Assembly (NCBI GenBank): GCA_964617625.1
Contig: CAZTZL010000096.1
Span: 1-10,368 of the forward strand
Source of the DNA: CAZTZL01 sp964617625
Lineage (GTDB): Bacteria > Zhuqueibacterota > QNDG01 > DSAB01
Reading direction: 5' to 3'
DNA: 10,368 bases
Positions within the stretch are counted from its first letter, which is position 1, and each line of letters opens with the position of its first letter. The position numbers were made by a program, and so were the translations under genes. This document shows positions 1-6,982 of this stretch, in pieces. The notes beneath the pieces were generated by a model. It worked only from the letters and a program-made list of their open reading frames with translations. It did no database searches and had not been told where the DNA came from.

Positions 1-1307
1 TGCCCCAGCAATATCGATCCATGATTGTAGAAAGTTCCGGCTACGGCTGCGGTCATGAGGCAGGCGAGGGTTGCGGCCAGAAGGGCTCTGGGGCCGAGAA
101 CCGAGAGGTCTTTGGTGCGTTTCGGCACCAATGCCGAAATACCGCCGACGAATATGGCCAGAGAGGCCACGTGGGCGAATCCGCACAGGGCATAGGTGCA
201 GATGATGACCGACCGGGGATGCTGCAATACTTTATTAGAGATCAGAACAGCCAGGTCCTGATACGCGGTTGCTTCGGTGACGATCAGCCGTTCACCGATA
301 ATTTTGGAAATCTCGAAAGCATCCGCAGAGGGAATGCCGATAACCAGTGTAAACGGATAGAACAGATATCCGAGAAAACTTTTCAAAGTCCATTCGATTT
401 TCAGACCCAGAAGCTGATTGATCCAGTTTCCCGCGCCACCCAAAATCAAATCAAGCAGCGCGACCATTCCTAAAAAAGCAAGCAGGAGCGCCACCACACC
501 AACCACTAATTTTACACCGGCATTTGCTCCATTGATCACGGCTTCGATGACATTATTCTCTTTGCTGTATTCCGGTTTCACATGGATGCCGAGGGTCTCC
601 GGTGTGTCCGTTTCCGGCAGCAGGATTTTGGACATGACCAGAGCCGCCGGGGCCGAAAGAATCGAAGCGGAAACCAGATGCCCCGCGATGGTCGGGAATT
701 GATTTTGAAGAATGAAGGTGTAAAACGCCAACACGCTGGAGGCAATTGTCGCCATGCCGCAGGCCAGAATGGTGTTGAGTTCCGAAGCGGTCATTCGTTC
801 CAGATGCGGCCTGATAGTTAAGGCGGATTCAATCCCGACAAAAATATTTGAGGAGGCGCAGAGCGATTCGGCGCCGCTGATCCGCATGAGTTTGGTAAAG
901 ACGTAGGCGAATCCCTGAATCAAAAGGGGCATGATTCTGTAATAGTAGAGCACGCCCATCAATGCGGAGAAGAAGATGATGGCTGGCATGGCCTGAAACG
1001 CCAGAAAAAATCCGAGAGAGGTTTCGCCTTCGGCGTTGGTTGTTCCCGGAGGCAAAGCGAGACGTCCGAAGAGAAAGCGGCTGCCTGCTCCGGCGCTCTC
1101 CAATATTTTTAGAACCACATTGTTGATGAAAAGGAAAATCTTGATTCCGACAGGCATGACAAAAATGAAAAATCCAAAAAACATCTGGAGTCCGATTCCC
1201 CAGAGAATCACTCGCCAGTTCATCTGTTTTTTGTTGGATGAGCAGAGCCAGGCAAATCCGAGCAGAATGAATATTCCGGTAAGACTGATCAGATTGTAGG
1301 TTTCCAT
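1..1307 (-). CDS. CNT-family (NupC-like) Na+/H+-coupled nucleoside transporter, divergent; C-terminus cut by window edge
   Basis: This is a polytopic inner-membrane protein of the concentrative nucleoside transporter family, which imports nucleosides using a sodium or proton gradient. The frame is open from ATG 1307 to the left edge (435 codons), close to full length for bacterial members of about 400-420 residues. Family blocks are visible in order: FQAMPAIIFFSALMGVLYYY (about 104-123), the HP1 loop GAESLCASSNIFVG-IES (about 145-161), GIPSADAF (324-331), GERLIVTEATAY (338-349) and CGFAHVASLAIFVGG (375-389). The start is supported by an AGGA about nine bases upstream. The family assignment is firm. 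The substrate is uncertain because the usual G-Q-[TS]-E base-binding loop, the NEFVA signature and the FAN ribose-site asparagine are all altered. Its promoter probably lies in or beyond the assembly gap, and its neighbour across the gap is not proven. Confidence 0.9.
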   Translation of the reverse strand, partial: METYNLISLTGIFILLGFAWLCSSNKKQMNWRVILWGIGLQMFFGFFIFVMPVGIKIFLFINNVVLKILESAGAGSRFLFGRLALPPGTTNAEGETSLGFFLAFQAMPAIIFFSALMGVLYYYRIMPLLIQGFAYVFTKLMRISGAESLCASSNIFVGIESALTIRPHLERMTASELNTILACGMATIASSVLAFYTFILQNQFPTIAGHLVSASILSAPAALVMSKILLPETDTPETLGIHVKPEYSKENNVIEAVINGANAGVKLVVGVVALLLAFLGMVALLDLILGGAGNWINQLLGLKIEWTLKSFLGYLFYPFTLVIGIPSADAFEISKIIGERLIVTEATAYQDLAVLISNKVLQHPRSVIICTYALCGFAHVASLAIFVGGISALVPKRTKDLSVLGPRALLAATLACLMTAAVAGTFYNHGSILLG

Positions 1308-1345
1308 TTGGGAGTTTCCTTAAGTTTGTAGAACAGATTTGTGAT

Positions 1346-1445
1346 NNNNNNNNNNNNNNNNNNNNNNNNNNNNNNNNNNNNNNNNNNNNNNNNNNNNNNN
1401 NNNNNNNNNNNNNNNNNNNNNNNNNNNNNNNNNNNNNNNNNNNNN
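1346..1445. other. assembly gap of exactly 100 N
   Basis: A run of exactly 100 N is the conventional placeholder for a scaffold gap of unknown length. The true distance between the transporter gene on the left and the glycosidase on the right is therefore unknown. A hairpin repeat abuts its right edge, so repeat-induced assembly breakage is a plausible cause. Confidence 0.98.
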
Positions 1446-1476
1446 TCTCGTTCCCAAACAGAGTTTGGGAACGAGA
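1446..1476. repeat. perfect REP-like inverted repeat, 14-base arms and 3-base loop
   Basis: Arms at 1446-1459 (TCTCGTTCCCAAAC) and 1463-1476 are perfect reverse complements around a 3-base AGA loop. The left arm begins at the first base after the N gap, so the palindrome may extend into the gap. Palindromes built on GTTCCCAA...TTGGGAAC recur as dispersed intergenic repeats in many bacterial genomes. Membership in such a family is my recollection and inference, since only one copy is visible here. No T-tract follows on either strand that would make it a classical terminator. Confidence 0.75.
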
Positions 1477-1485
1477 GGCATTAAT

Positions 1486-1605
1486 ATCTTTGCGATCCTG
1501 ACGAAAGTCGGGAGAAGCAATCCCGTTAATAATTAATGAGATTGCCACGTCGTCCCGATATTCTATTAGAAAGTATAATGAATATTCGGGACTCCTCGCA
1601 ATGAC
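1486..1605. repeat. MITE-like palindromic intergenic element, about 120 bases
   Basis: Read on the minus strand the element begins GTCATTGCGAGGA and ends with a degenerate mirror of that end (GATCGCAAAGAT). It has nested symmetry. GCAATC at 1517-1522 pairs with GATTGC at 1540-1545 around an AT-rich core TTAATAATTAA (1526-1536). A side hairpin GTCCCGA...TCGGGAC spans 1552-1592, with an imperfectly paired AT-rich stem inside. The end sequence and the GACGTGGCAATCTC block resemble a dispersed repeat often seen in bacterial intergenic DNA. No transposase is encoded, so any movement would be in trans. The exact boundaries are approximate. Confidence 0.6.
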
Positions 1606-1642
1606 ATTAAATGGATTTTTGATACTGTCCCGCAATGAACGT

Positions 1643-2887
1643 TTACTTCGATTGCTTTGTTATCGGATGCATCGCCTTAATGAACTCCTTATTGATCACA
1701 CACTTTTCGAGTCTAATATTTTCCAGATATTCATCCAGAGCCTGTTGAACGTGATTCAACGACGGCTTTGCCTGCCGAATTTCTTTAAATGTTTTTCCTA
1801 ATTTTTTTGTGTATTCTTCTATTTCTTCATAATATTTAGGTTTCACAACAGAAACCATACCGCGTTCTGAATCTATTTTTTTGTAAGGCCAGTAACAATA
1901 ACCGATATTGTTTTTCTCCATCAGTGTCGACAAGGAATCAATCCAGGCATCGGTGTTTTCTCCCGACTCTCCCATCCAGATAGGAACCTGATACTTTTCC
2001 CGGAAATCGAGATATTCCTGAATGGAATCCTGAACCACTTCTGACCAGTATTTATGGAACGTATAGGCGGCATTGTCATCAAACGGCGGTCCGAAAATAT
2101 CGAAACGCGTATCCCATCGACGACCGCCAATGAAAACAATGTGATTTTGATCGACCTCACGGATTGCTTTTACAATTTTTTTGTAGAGCGGCTCCAACCG
2201 GGAATTGTATTTTTGAAACTCCTCCCAGTGGGGGATCGGCTCATTCAATAAATCATATCCAATGACAATGGGCTCATTATGATACCGTTCGGCAATTTTC
2301 TGCCAGACCCTTGCTGTGCGATCTTGACATTCCTCATTCTCATAAAGCCATGGCCAGCCCCAGCTGTCGTCTATATTGTCTCCCGTTTGTCCGCCCGGTG
2401 CGCAATGCATATCGAAAATAATGTACAGCTGAGCCTCTTTGCACCATGCGACCAATCGGTCAAATATTTCGAATCCCAAATCAAGCCAGACTTCCGGATA
2501 CTCCTCCGGAGTAAAAAGGCGATAATTAAACGGTACCCGGATGTGATTCAAGCCGCTGTTTTTAATAAAGAAAATATCTTCCCTTGTGATATAATTTTCA
2601 TAATATTTTTGCCAAAAACGGCGCGCATTGGCCGGACCGATCAATTCAGAAATTACGGATTTGACCAAACGGGGTGAATTTGCAGGACCGAATTTGAACA
2701 TATATCCTTCCTGTACAAGCCAGTTGCCCAGCCCGATTCCCCTCAAGAAAAGCGGATTGCCGTCCGGTGCAACAATTTCAGTTCCTGCCGCATGGACATA
2801 TTTCATTTTTTCTGATTGGTTTTTATCACCGCCATTTAGCAGAGAAATGATCCCAATGATTGAAATAATAACGATTAATTTTTTCAT
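1643..2887 (-). CDS. exported glycoside hydrolase family 5 (endoglucanase/beta-glucanase-like)
   Basis: This is a retaining beta-glycosidase of clan GH-A that should cleave beta-glucan or a related polysaccharide outside the cytoplasm. The first 20 residues form a Sec-type signal (KK then a hydrophobic stretch) with no lipobox cysteine. The (beta/alpha)8 barrel motifs appear in order: LRGIGLGNWL near 48-56, HIRVPFN near 114-120, FDMH near 157-160, DLLNEP near 211-216 with the catalytic acid/base Glu at about 215, FHKYW near 276-280, MGESGEN near 304-310 with the nucleophile Glu at about 306, and YCYWPYKK near 329-336. All expected catalytic residues are present, so it should be active. The 414-residue protein is single-domain with a helical tail and lacks the sorting tail seen on the right-edge protein, suggesting a periplasmic location or different export. 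Exact substrate cannot be read from the sequence. Confidence 0.93.
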   Translation of the reverse strand: MKKLIVIISIIGIISLLNGGDKNQSEKMKYVHAAGTEIVAPDGNPLFLRGIGLGNWLVQEGYMFKFGPANSPRLVKSVISELIGPANARRFWQKYYENYITREDIFFIKNSGLNHIRVPFNYRLFTPEEYPEVWLDLGFEIFDRLVAWCKEAQLYIIFDMHCAPGGQTGDNIDDSWGWPWLYENEECQDRTARVWQKIAERYHNEPIVIGYDLLNEPIPHWEEFQKYNSRLEPLYKKIVKAIREVDQNHIVFIGGRRWDTRFDIFGPPFDDNAAYTFHKYWSEVVQDSIQEYLDFREKYQVPIWMGESGENTDAWIDSLSTLMEKNNIGYCYWPYKKIDSERGMVSVVKPKYYEEIEEYTKKLGKTFKEIRQAKPSLNHVQQALDEYLENIRLEKCVINKEFIKAMHPITKQSK

Positions 2888-2904
2888 AATTTATGACCTA
2901 TTCT

Positions 2905-2933
2905 ATTTTATTTTCCTCTATTATGTAAATCAA
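2905..2933 (-). promoter_or_regulatory. possible sigma70-type promoter before the GH5 gene
   Basis: On the minus strand TTGATT (2928-2933) and TAAAAT (2905-2910) are separated by exactly 17 bases, a fair match to -35 and -10 hexamers. The implied start point near 2898 would leave only about 11 bases of leader and would coincide with the weak AGG ribosome site. The 112-base gap also leaves room for another start. The region is AT-rich, so a chance match is possible. Confidence 0.25.
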
Positions 2934-2999
2934 GTTTGCAGACCGGATTTATATTCCCTCATTTTCTAATTGGATCATAGACCTAACCTGCGATTGTAT

Positions 3000-3707
3000 C
3001 TACAAGTTCTGATTTTTTTTTGAAAAATCTTTCTGTAATTTATGTATCATTTGATCTGATGTGTGAAGAGCCAAGTTCTCCAGACCCTGCGCAATCTGTT
3101 CTGTTGTGAGTTGAGAGAGAGAAACGGCAGTGATGATGTTGCCTGCCGCGTCGGAAAGTCCGAACATACCACGGGAAACAGGGATTCTTTCGTTGAAACA
3201 TCTTCTCCAGACTTCTGACCCCTTCCTGTTATCAAATAGCATGATTTTAATATTCATTTTAAAATAGACACTGGCTGTCCATGATTTGGCATCGATGCCG
3301 TAGTGCCGGATGTTGATATCGAAAAGGTAGTCAGAATTTTCCGTATCTTCAGTAGAAAGGTAATGGAGATATTGGGCTCCTCGTTCGAGGGTTTCAGTCC
3401 GGACGATTTCGGGGATATCAACCATTTCCATGGCGCTTTCCAGTTTGGTGCGGGTTTTTGCCACTTCAACTTCCTTGGCGATACCGGTACCGATGCCGAT
3501 GGCCGCTTTGACAGGATTGCTGAAATCGACATTGGTCCAGTCGTCTGTAAAGATTTCTATCGGCCTGGGATGGGCTAGAAGTGCGGATACGGTACGTTCT
3601 CTGAATTCATACCCTTGCAGTCTGTTCATGGAACAACACGTGGATAAAATCAATATCAGTATCGCTCCGCATAAGGTAAAAATTCCTTTAAACACTGTTT
3701 TTTTCAT
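3000..3707 (-). CDS. putative lipoprotein of unknown family
   Basis: I do not recognise the family. The ATG at 3707 is chosen over an in-frame upstream start at 3770 because an AGGAGGT lies 6 bases before it and a clean signal peptide then begins (MKKTVFKGIF). The 235-residue protein has a hydrophobic stretch ending LSTCC, giving a plausible lipobox with Cys24 (Thr at -1 is unusual) or Cys25. The mature part has a Gly/Ala segment KAAIGIGTGIAKEVE (about 67-81), a helical region, then alternating strand-like segments YLFDINIRHYGIDA and YFKMNIKIMLFD (about 127-159). A second helix-rich tail follows. It is the last gene of the tight run, 20 bases behind a small membrane protein, so the pair are probably co-translated and act in the envelope. 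A divergent outer-membrane lipoprotein of the PqiC/LptE size class is possible but unsupported. Confidence 0.8.
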   Translation of the reverse strand: MKKTVFKGIFTLCGAILILILSTCCSMNRLQGYEFRERTVSALLAHPRPIEIFTDDWTNVDFSNPVKAAIGIGTGIAKEVEVAKTRTKLESAMEMVDIPEIVRTETLERGAQYLHYLSTEDTENSDYLFDINIRHYGIDAKSWTASVYFKMNIKIMLFDNRKGSEVWRRCFNERIPVSRGMFGLSDAAGNIITAVSLSQLTTEQIAQGLENLALHTSDQMIHKLQKDFSKKNQNL

Positions 3708-3727
3708 CGTGCACCTCCTTTGATTAT

Positions 3728-4102
3728 TTATTTTAAAAAGCCAAAATAGCCAAACAGCAAGCCGAAACATATCATCAATGCTCCCCAGACAGGAGAAGAT
3801 TTATAGCGCTTTCCCAGATATAAAAGGATTTTTGGAAAGATAACGACAATCAGTCCCCCGATAAAAAGAATCCAGCCAATTATCGTAATCAGTACCGTCC
3901 AATTGTTAACCCAATGATTATGATACGTTACTAAGACCATCCCAATCATGAGTCCGAAAGAACCGGTAACAAAAGTAAGCGCAGTGGATTTGTTTAAGTC
4001 ATTTGCAATTTGACTGAAATTGATTTGTCCGATCAGTACACCAATGCCACTTGAAATATAAATAACAGCGATTATTCTTGCAACCAATATAGATAATTCC
4101 AT
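3728..4102 (-). CDS. small integral membrane protein with four predicted helices
   Basis: This is a 124-residue hydrophobic protein of unknown function. The start ATG at 4102 has an AGGGGG five bases upstream; an adjacent TTG at 4105 is less likely. Predicted membrane segments are about 4-25, 41-60, 68-97 and 105-123, with a short positively charged loop between the last two (GKRYKSS). The HNHWVNNW...IIGWILFIGG pattern at about 61-83 resembles small bacterial membrane proteins carrying HN-x-W and GW signatures that I have seen unnamed. This is weak recognition only. It sits 47 bases after the serine hydrolase gene and 20 bases before the unknown lipoprotein gene, so all three are likely on one mRNA. 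Confidence 0.85.
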   Translation of the reverse strand: MELSILVARIIAVIYISSGIGVLIGQINFSQIANDLNKSTALTFVTGSFGLMIGMVLVTYHNHWVNNWTVLITIIGWILFIGGLIVVIFPKILLYLGKRYKSSPVWGALMICFGLLFGYFGFLK

Positions 4103-4149
4103 CAAAACCCCCTATTGATGATATTATCTTAAAAGGTACAGGTCACTCC

Positions 4150-5316
4150 CTATTTAAAAGCAGGCAAAATGTATTTTTTCAGAATTTCAAAAGGCGGTCT
4201 GTAGGAGGTGTAATTTCCCCCTGTGAAAACAACAGCCGAATTCAGTTGAGGAATAACCATGATATACTGTCCTCCCCATCCCGCGGCATAGACCATATCC
4301 ATTTTTTTAGCGGATTTCACAAATGTGTGGGTCCACCACGAATAACCATACCCTTTCATGCCCCAGTGGTCATCCCAATGATTCATCCAGCGATTGCCCG
4401 GAAAGGGGGTGGTGCTTTGATTTACCCAGTCTTCGGAAACAATTCGCTTCCCGTTCCAAATTCCTTTATTGAGAAATGTCGCACCGATTTTCATCATGTC
4501 ACGAGGCGTGATAAGCAAACCGCCGGCTCCGTCAATCACGCCTCTGTTGAGCTGTAACCAGGTATGGGGCAAAATGCCCAGCGGCTTAAACAAGTATTTC
4601 CCGGCAAACGTATCCATGTCCAGTTGGGCGGCATTTTTCAGAATTTCGCCCAATAAAAAGTTGGATCCGCCATAATATTGAAAGAAAATTCCGGGCTGAT
4701 ATTGCAAAGGCTTGCTTAAAATCGTCGTCACCGGATCTTTGGAAAAATAGACTTGCATGACATCATTTTGCGGGTTGCTGTAGGGAATAAGCCATTCGTT
4801 CCCCTTTAATCCAGAAGTCATAGTAAGCAAGTGTTCTATGGTAATTTTTTCTTTTCCGTCCGAATTTAAATATTTATAATCCGGCAAATAATCAAAGATG
4901 GATTGATGCACGCTTTGAATCAATCCTTTATCGACCGCGATGCCGATACAGAGTGACGTGATGCTCTTGGTGACTGACATCACGCGATGCAATGAATCCG
5001 CACTCCAGGTGACCTGTTTGCCATGATGTCCAGGGGCATCATATTTGAATTTGTGTCCACGTAAGTATTCTTCAAAAACCAGTTTGTCATCTTTATAAAT
5101 GAGTATCGAATGGATTCCTTTGTATTTGCCTCGACGGATATCTCGCATTGCCTTTTCGATCAGGACAGGATCAAGATGGACTTCTTCCAATGAACCGACA
5201 GTGAGTCCGTCGTTTTTCTGTTCAGGGACCTGATAGGTGTATCGGCCGAACGGATTGGATTGACATCCAATCCAAAACAAAGAAAGCATTGAAATAACCA
5301 GGATCGATTTCTTCAT
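4150..5316 (-). CDS. class C beta-lactamase-like serine hydrolase, lipoprotein
   Basis: This belongs to the beta-lactamase/transpeptidase-like serine hydrolase superfamily (PF00144 type: penicillin-binding-like, esterase, 6-aminohexanoate hydrolase-like). ATG 5316 is preferred to TTG 5322 because AAAGG then lies about 8 bases upstream. Positions follow the 388-residue form. A signal peptide ends FWIGC, with Cys18 as the probable lipidation site. The nucleophile motif is SVTK (Ser114, Lys117). The second motif region reads FFQYYGGSNFLLG (about 211-223), with Tyr but without the standard Y-S-N asparagine in register. The third motif is GWGGQY (about 346-351), in place of KTG/HxG. The C-terminal strands (VVFTGGNY) are typical. 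Its membrane-anchored, periplasm-facing position suggests action on peptidoglycan, an ester or an amide. True antibiotic hydrolysis is not implied. It follows the ankyrin gene by 35 bases. Confidence 0.92.
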   Translation of the reverse strand: MKKSILVISMLSLFWIGCQSNPFGRYTYQVPEQKNDGLTVGSLEEVHLDPVLIEKAMRDIRRGKYKGIHSILIYKDDKLVFEEYLRGHKFKYDAPGHHGKQVTWSADSLHRVMSVTKSITSLCIGIAVDKGLIQSVHQSIFDYLPDYKYLNSDGKEKITIEHLLTMTSGLKGNEWLIPYSNPQNDVMQVYFSKDPVTTILSKPLQYQPGIFFQYYGGSNFLLGEILKNAAQLDMDTFAGKYLFKPLGILPHTWLQLNRGVIDGAGGLLITPRDMMKIGATFLNKGIWNGKRIVSEDWVNQSTTPFPGNRWMNHWDDHWGMKGYGYSWWTHTFVKSAKKMDMVYAAGWGGQYIMVIPQLNSAVVFTGGNYTSYRPPFEILKKYILPAFK

Positions 5317-5351
5317 ATTCAAAACCTTTTAGTATGCATTTAAAAACAATT

Positions 5352-5981
5352 TTATTTCAACATTTCCGCAATCTTGGGGCGGGCTGCCCGAATCTGGTCA
5401 TAATCCAGAATGACACCCAGAGGTCTTAATCCGGTATTGATGGCATCATAGACAAATTTCACATCCTCGAATGGAACGACAACGGTTTCATACGCGGTTT
5501 GTCCTGTCTTGTTCTTTATTGTTTTGTCCGCGCCTTTTGCGAGCAGGGCTTCAACGATCTCCACGCGGCCGAGAAAGGCGGCTGTGTGCAGTGCGGTAGC
5601 ACCCTCATTGTTCTGGCGGTTTAGATCGGCTCCGGCATCGATCAGGAGTTTGGCGATATCCGGTTTGTTGAATACGGCTGCCGTTTGAAGCGCAGTGGAA
5701 CCATCGACATTCTGATAGTTCAGGTCAGCTCCTGCTTTGATCAGGAGTTTGGCAGCTTCCGTCTTGCCGAGAGCCGCGGCCGTGATCAGGGGCGTGGATG
5801 CACGCGAAGGTTCCAATACATTTAAGTCGGAACCGGCCTTGATGTGCTGGCGTATGGCTTCCAGATTGTCTGTGACGACTGCCGAGTGAAGGTCCATTTT
5901 GGGAACCGGAACCCTCTGTTTTGTGCATCCGATAACCGTAAGAAGTGTGAGGATAAATATTGTTGTTGAAAAAGTTTTCAT
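5352..5981 (-). CDS. ankyrin-repeat lipoprotein
   Basis: This is a 209-residue lipoprotein consisting almost entirely of ankyrin repeats, a protein-binding scaffold. The signal peptide ends TVIGC with Cys19 as the lipidation site, placing the repeats in the periplasm or on the outer surface. Repeats start near residues 29, 61, 94 and 127, with a partial fifth near 160. The classic cores are T-PLITAAALGKTEAAKLLI, TALQTAAVFNKPDIAKLLI and TALHTAAFLGRVEIVEALL. A non-ankyrin tail of about 35 residues follows (GLRPLGVILDYDQIRAARPK). The start has GAGGAG six bases upstream. Ankyrin proteins in bacterial envelopes commonly act as binding partners or inhibitors of neighbouring enzymes. Here the next gene, 35 bases downstream, is the serine hydrolase lipoprotein, a natural candidate partner, though this is an inference from adjacency. 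Confidence 0.92.
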   Translation of the reverse strand: MKTFSTTIFILTLLTVIGCTKQRVPVPKMDLHSAVVTDNLEAIRQHIKAGSDLNVLEPSRASTPLITAAALGKTEAAKLLIKAGADLNYQNVDGSTALQTAAVFNKPDIAKLLIDAGADLNRQNNEGATALHTAAFLGRVEIVEALLAKGADKTIKNKTGQTAYETVVVPFEDVKFVYDAINTGLRPLGVILDYDQIRAARPKIAEMLK

Positions 5982-6012
5982 TGTAAGCTCCTCTAAAATT
6001 TAATTCTGACTA

Positions 6013-6972
6013 TTAATTATGTTTAATAGTAATGACGACTTTTCCTCGAACATGTCCCTGTTCGGCATAACCCAAAGCCTCCGGGGTTTTGTTCAGAGGA
6101 TAGGTTTTGTCGATAACCGGTTTGATCTTTCCTGATTCAATAAGTTCTTTCAGGACAATCAGATCTTCATGGTTTACTTTTGTTACTTTCATATTTCCCT
6201 GCCGTCTCATGAATGCGGAGAGTATAAATGCCTTGAATACATATCTCATGCCGGCATGGCCGGTGTTGGGTATAATCATTCCATTGGATTTGAGCGCACA
6301 CCTGCAGTCTGAAAACGAACGGTTGCCCACATTATCCAGAATCAGATCGTAGTACCGTTTTTTTTGTGTGAAGTCCTCTTTTGTGTAATCCATCACGTGA
6401 TCTGCACCGATCGAACGTACCATGTCCACGTTCCTTGTGCTGCATACACCGGTCACTTCCGCTCCGAACGCTTTGGCGATCTGCACGGCGAATGTGCCCA
6501 CACCGCCTGACGCGCCGTTGATCAGCACTTTGTATCCCGCTTGAATTTTACCAACATCACGAAGTTCCTGAAGGGCAGTTAGTGCCGCAGAGGGTACGGC
6601 TGCTGTCTGCTCAAAATTGAGATTGTCCGGTTTGATCGCGAGATACTTTGCCTCTGTACTCACATATTCGGCGAATGTGTGACTGGCCGTTCCGAACACT
6701 TCGTCTCCCGGTTTGAATATTTTTATATTTTTCCCAACGGCTTCTGTTTTCCCGGCAACATCCCATCCAAGAATATAATTCTTCGGTTTGGGAAATCCGA
6801 CAGTCAACCGTGCGAGCCATGGACTCCCTCTCATGGAGAAGTAATCCCCCGCATTGATGGCTGATGCGTGAACACGTACAAGTACATCATTATCCTTGAT
6901 TACCGGTTTATCAACTTCAGTGAGTTTGAGGACCTCTGGTCCACCGTATGCGTTTTGAACGATTGCTTTCAT
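6013..6972 (-). CDS. zinc-independent NAD(P)-dependent medium-chain reductase (quinone oxidoreductase-like)
   Basis: This is a cytoplasmic member of the medium-chain dehydrogenase/reductase superfamily, most like quinone oxidoreductase/RTN4IP1-type enzymes that reduce quinones or enones with NAD(P)H. The 319-residue length is normal. The N-terminal GroES-like domain shows YGGPEVLKLTEV (9-20), VLVRVHASAINAGD (30-43) and GWDVAGKTEAVG (69-80). GWD stands where zinc alcohol dehydrogenases have GHE, so no catalytic zinc is expected. The Rossmann motif is NGASGGVGTFAVQIAK (152-167), and CSTRN (177-181) suggests NADPH preference. The C-terminus ends GHVRGKVVITI, as usual for the group. AGGAGG lies 6 bases before ATG 6972. 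The gene is 10 bases from the upstream DUF4386 gene, indicating close co-expression. The physiological substrate is unknown. Confidence 0.95.
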   Translation of the reverse strand: MKAIVQNAYGGPEVLKLTEVDKPVIKDNDVLVRVHASAINAGDYFSMRGSPWLARLTVGFPKPKNYILGWDVAGKTEAVGKNIKIFKPGDEVFGTASHTFAEYVSTEAKYLAIKPDNLNFEQTAAVPSAALTALQELRDVGKIQAGYKVLINGASGGVGTFAVQIAKAFGAEVTGVCSTRNVDMVRSIGADHVMDYTKEDFTQKKRYYDLILDNVGNRSFSDCRCALKSNGMIIPNTGHAGMRYVFKAFILSAFMRRQGNMKVTKVNHEDLIVLKELIESGKIKPVIDKTYPLNKTPEALGYAEQGHVRGKVVITIKHN

Positions 6973-6982
6973 GGAGTTCCTC

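Noticed and set aside
21..821. Three plus-strand open frames at the left edge
   Set aside because: They are antisense to the transporter frame, which is intact for 435 codons with recognisable family motifs. They have no ribosome sites or recognisable products.
1..1345. Higher GC in the left contig as evidence of transfer or misjoin
   Set aside because: Sampled lines are GC-rich, but the ankyrin and reductase genes on the right contig are equally rich, so the contrast is not convincing.
829..1635. Long minus-strand open frame running through the N gap
   Set aside because: It spans 100 unknown bases, overlaps the transporter gene in another frame, and its translation shows no domain or plausible composition.
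2054..2969. Plus-strand open frames opposite the GH5 gene
   Set aside because: They are shadows of a gene with complete catalytic motifs, and their translations have no family resemblance.
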